Position numbers and translations under genes: made by a program. This document shows, piece after piece, positions 60,760-64,000 of a stretch of 64,000 nucleotides of DNA; position 1 is the stretch's first letter; every line of letters starts with the position of its first letter. Origin of the DNA: Helopsaltes ochotensis (Eukaryota; Chordata; Aves; Passeriformes; Locustellidae). The notes under the pieces were generated by a model. It saw nothing but the letters and a program-made list of their open reading frames with translations. It had not been told where the DNA came from and searched no databases. The stretch lies in NCBI GenBank assembly GCA_013400155.1, contig VXBM01001905.1:35583-99582 (forward strand), in the 5' to 3' direction.

Positions 60760-63700
60760 CTGGCAGGCTGCAGCTCACGGGGGAGTCACTGTGAAGAAGG
60801 GAGTGAGGGGCATTACAGGGGGGTTTTGTCTGGCCAAACTAACTGGGAAGAGATTTGCTTCCTCTCTTCTTTTCTTTAAAAGAATTCCCCATCACCTCAC
60901 CATGCAGAGACGCACACAAACGGTCGTGACAACGTTTTGAGCCTCCTGTAGGAAAGATGAGGAAAAAAATGCACTTAATTCTGGTAGATACTTGTTTTCC
61001 AGCTCTAAATTACTGCAGAAAAGAGACTTCTTTAGAAAGGGACGGAGAGTCTAAAATGTGTATAAAAATAGAAGCATTTTGCAAAAGGAAATGTAAACCT
61101 TTTGGGGAAAATTTTCAATTGTATTTTCCCGCTGTATTTTGCTTTATCTCTTTGATTTGGAAGAAGAGGAGGGCAACTAACAGTGGTTCATCCAGCTGAT
61201 TTTACATATGTACACGTGGAACAAATCTCTTTTAAGTTGCTAGATAGTCTTGGAAAAACATGACATTTAGGGAGCGAAAACTGGTGGGACAGACATTACA
61301 CCCTTGCAGGAATAAAGCAGATGTCAAGGCTTTGAACAAACAAAGTTTTAGACTTTCTCTTAAATGTTTAGACGAAATATGAAACTGAGATAATTAAGCT
61401 CTTATATTGTACATTAGTCACCTTGTGTGTTTCATAACATGACTAGGCTGGGTTTTCCAGAGAAGTCTGGGTTTGCAAGGTGTCCAACCTCAGTGAAAAT
61501 TCTCTTGGGAAACTGAGGGGGTGGAGGGTGATGACGAGGGCCAGAGCAGAACTGTACCTGTGTCCCTAGTGACAATTAAAGGTGACGGTGTTATATTGAA
61601 GTATTGCACCAAAGAGCAGTTTCAGCAGCCAGCCTTTGGTGGGAGGACGTGGTAGGGAACCCCCAAAGCGTGAACGAGGTGTCTCTTGGCTCTTGTGTTC
61701 TTGAGGTCTAATATTTGGGAGGTCAGTTTCAAGCACAGAGGCCATAGTTGTAATCCCATCCTGCTGGGATGAAGATTAAGGGGATTTTTGAAAGGAGTAG
61801 AAGACTGAAGTCAGAGATCTTAATTTTTTTGTCTAGAACTGAAAGTACTTTCCATTAAGTTAAAAAAAAAATTATATATATATATATATATGAATGATAC
61901 ACTTAGATGTTCAGGCACGACATCAGGCTCAGCTTTTAAATACAACCCTCACACCCTGTTGCTATTTGTGTGGGACTGGGCCATCCTGACTCAAAGAGTG
62001 ATAGTAATTAAGAATAAGAATAGTGACTTGTAAAGAATATTGAGGCTGAATCACAAAGCTGTACTGCTGAAACATAAGTTTTCATTAAAAAAAAAAATAA
62101 TAGAATGCTTTCTTAGCAAGGAACTGCAGAGCGCTTTAAAAGGCTAATGATGTTATTGGTAGGTGATAGATTTTGAAAGTGGAAGACAAGGAAGAGGAAA
62201 CATAATTTATTTCCTCTAAATTTAGCATAAATTCTATTACCTCTGTTATTGTCCCATAGGCCAATGGCACGGCTTTCCTAAAGCATCTGCTTCCTAAATT
62301 ATATGGTATGGTTTGTTCTTTCAGAGCCCTGCATTGTTTCTATGGAGATCAGCACAAACACTTAGCTCTCCGTGCCTACGTAGGGATTATGAGTTAAAGA
62401 ACAAAAAGGGAATGTGAAGTTGGGCATCTCTGTATGTACTTTGGTACCACTAGCTTGGATCAGGTGGCAGATCAGCAGCTGTGGAAATCTGTGTTGAGAT
62501 CCAGGGAGGTGAGTGCCAGGGTCTCCTGTGGCCAGGGATCCCTTGGCCAAGGTCTGCAAGTGGTTTACTGATGGATTGTGTTTTATCTTGATTTCCTCCT
62601 CCTATTTCCTTTTAGTTAAGAGGACTCTTGCAATTAATCACAACATTTTTAGGTACTTCTGATGAGGATTTAACATTGCTGTGCCCTTACTCCAAAGCAT
62701 TTTTCCCACGTTGCTGCGTAGATACCATGAAAAGCAGGCTAGGATTTACCAAGTGGTGATACTCCTCCATTGCAGATAGGAGGTGGAGGTACAAATAGAT
62801 GTTGTTTTGTCCAAAGCCTCTGGCAGAACTGGAAAGTGAGCTCCATCCTATTTTCTTGTTTGAATGTCTGTGAGCCCAGAGCAGCCCTTCTATCTTCTCA
62901 GACTTTATTAGTGTGAGGCTGGACCTTGGCGTCCCAGCCACTCAGTGTAATTATTCAGCAGTGTCTTGCAGGACTTGGGTGCTGGAAGTATTAGCTCTAT
63001 TTTACATAATTTATATAATTTACTCTTGAATGTCAGAAGGGAAAAGGAACCCCTAAGTTTGATTAGACACTAAATTCATTATTTCACATTAGAATTGCCT
63101 TCTCCAGAGGACCAAGGCTACTTATTTGATTCAGTAACGAGAGCTCCAAAGGGTACTAATTTAGTAAGACTATTGACTGTTCATTACTCTGATGTTGCTC
63201 AAATAGCTGAGAGCATGTGTGGTGTTTAATGTGATCTTAAACATTACTATCTACGGTAAATCAGAAACAGGGCACAAGTGCTATAGCTGCTGTTTAATGA
63301 TGTATGAAAAAGCTGCCTGGTAAAGTGCACCATTAAGAAAAGCTAAAACCAGTGCTGAACAAAGACCTGATGAAATATTGATACCTTTGCAGCCAGTACG
63401 ATTTCTTCTTGCTTGGAAAGTGAAGGCTGGGTTTCTGAAACGTCAAACTTAACTTGGGCAAAGCAATGCCATCAGATGGATGGGAGCAAACTATTTTTAG
63501 GGGAAAAACAGACCACAAAACAAAAAGGAAGAATAATACAGTTGGTCTTCGACACGTCAGTGTTTAGTTTATAACTGGGAAGGCTTCCAGTTCAACCATT
63601 ATTTATTCTCTTTCCATGGAAATACTGAACTTTGCCCACCCCATCCTCAACACTTTCCTCTTTCTTAGAGAAAGAATCTAATTAAAAAAAAATCAACTTA

Positions 63701-63893
63701 GTCAGACATTCCATTTCAAAAGATGGACTAAAGGATGTGAGATTCATCTCACTTTTAAAAAGTGTCAAAAGACTTATGTTTGTGGAAGTTTTCTCAGGTC
63801 AGGTGCCAGCATTGCCAGACCTTCTCTCAGAGATTCTTGGGAAAATCATCACTCCACCTGCAGTGGACTTGCATCTGCTAAGCAGGGAGAATG
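60760..63893. other. noncoding sequence, no gene seen
   Basis: Unique DNA apart from a (TA)n microsatellite (61873-61891) and a poly-A run (62087-62098). No gene or RNA was recognised. Confidence 0.5.
61873..61891. repeat. (TA)n microsatellite
   Basis: About nine uninterrupted TA units after a run of A. Confidence 0.95.
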
Positions 63894-64000
63894 CTTCTTC
63901 TCTTCTCTCTTCTCTTCTCTTCTCTTCTCTTCTCTTCTCTTCTCTTCTCTTCTCTTCTCTTCTCTTCTCTTCTCTTCTCTTCTCTTCTCTTCTCTTCTCT
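63894..64000. repeat. (TTCTC)n pentanucleotide microsatellite running off the window
   Basis: About 20 near-perfect units of TTCTC fill the last 107 bp and continue past the window edge, so the full length is unknown. The complementary strand is purine-only (GAGAA)n. Confidence 0.97.

Noticed and set aside
1..64000. Search for tRNA, rRNA, known microRNA, CRISPR arrays, prokaryotic operons or a complete provirus
   Set aside because: None was found by reading both strands. The sequence is vertebrate nuclear DNA, and no retroviral gag, pol or env region is visible.

Overview
The window reads as nuclear DNA of a bird, most likely a songbird (passerine). Five 3'-end fragments of CR1 LINEs are present, the dominant avian interspersed repeat. 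Four or five stand-alone retroviral LTRs are of the kind common in songbird genomes. Interspersed repeats cover only a few percent, which also fits a bird. The species and locus cannot be told from the sequence alone.

I find no convincing protein-coding gene, exon, tRNA, rRNA or known microRNA. All open frames are short. The long ones either run through homopolymer or G/T-rich tracts, run through runs of N, or belong to CR1. The window is therefore a gene desert or the inside of a very large intron.

Layout: 0-12 kb is unique sequence with a palindromic MITE-like relic (2.35-2.46 kb) and an AT-rich block carrying three TAATTA motifs (3.8-4.0 kb). 12.3-12.8 kb is a CR1 end followed by a G/T-rich tract. 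16.6-24.5 kb is the repeat-rich part: two copies of one LTR family (16564-17008 and 24075-24517, each with a 4-bp target duplication) and two CR1 copies, one interrupted by a 583-N assembly gap. 24.5-46.2 kb is mostly unique, with a CR1 stub at 31.7 kb, an ancient SINE/L2-like tail at 25.9 kb, and several AT-rich, homeodomain-motif-rich blocks that look like conserved noncoding elements. 46.2-49 kb holds an LTR ending at a 245-N gap, a compact LTR (48050-48266) and an old CR1. 49-56.5 kb is unique, with more conserved-looking blocks and one CpG-dense island (53.17-53.39 kb). The third copy of the 440-bp LTR family lies at 56537-56976 in opposite orientation. The right end is unique sequence closing in a (TTCTC)n microsatellite that runs off the window.

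No undescribed multi-gene system is visible. The points most worth a second look are the CpG island beside conserved-looking sequence, the possible exaptation of an ancient SINE tail, the three-copy LTR family with one locally divergent member, and two perfect short hairpins that exceed chance expectation.
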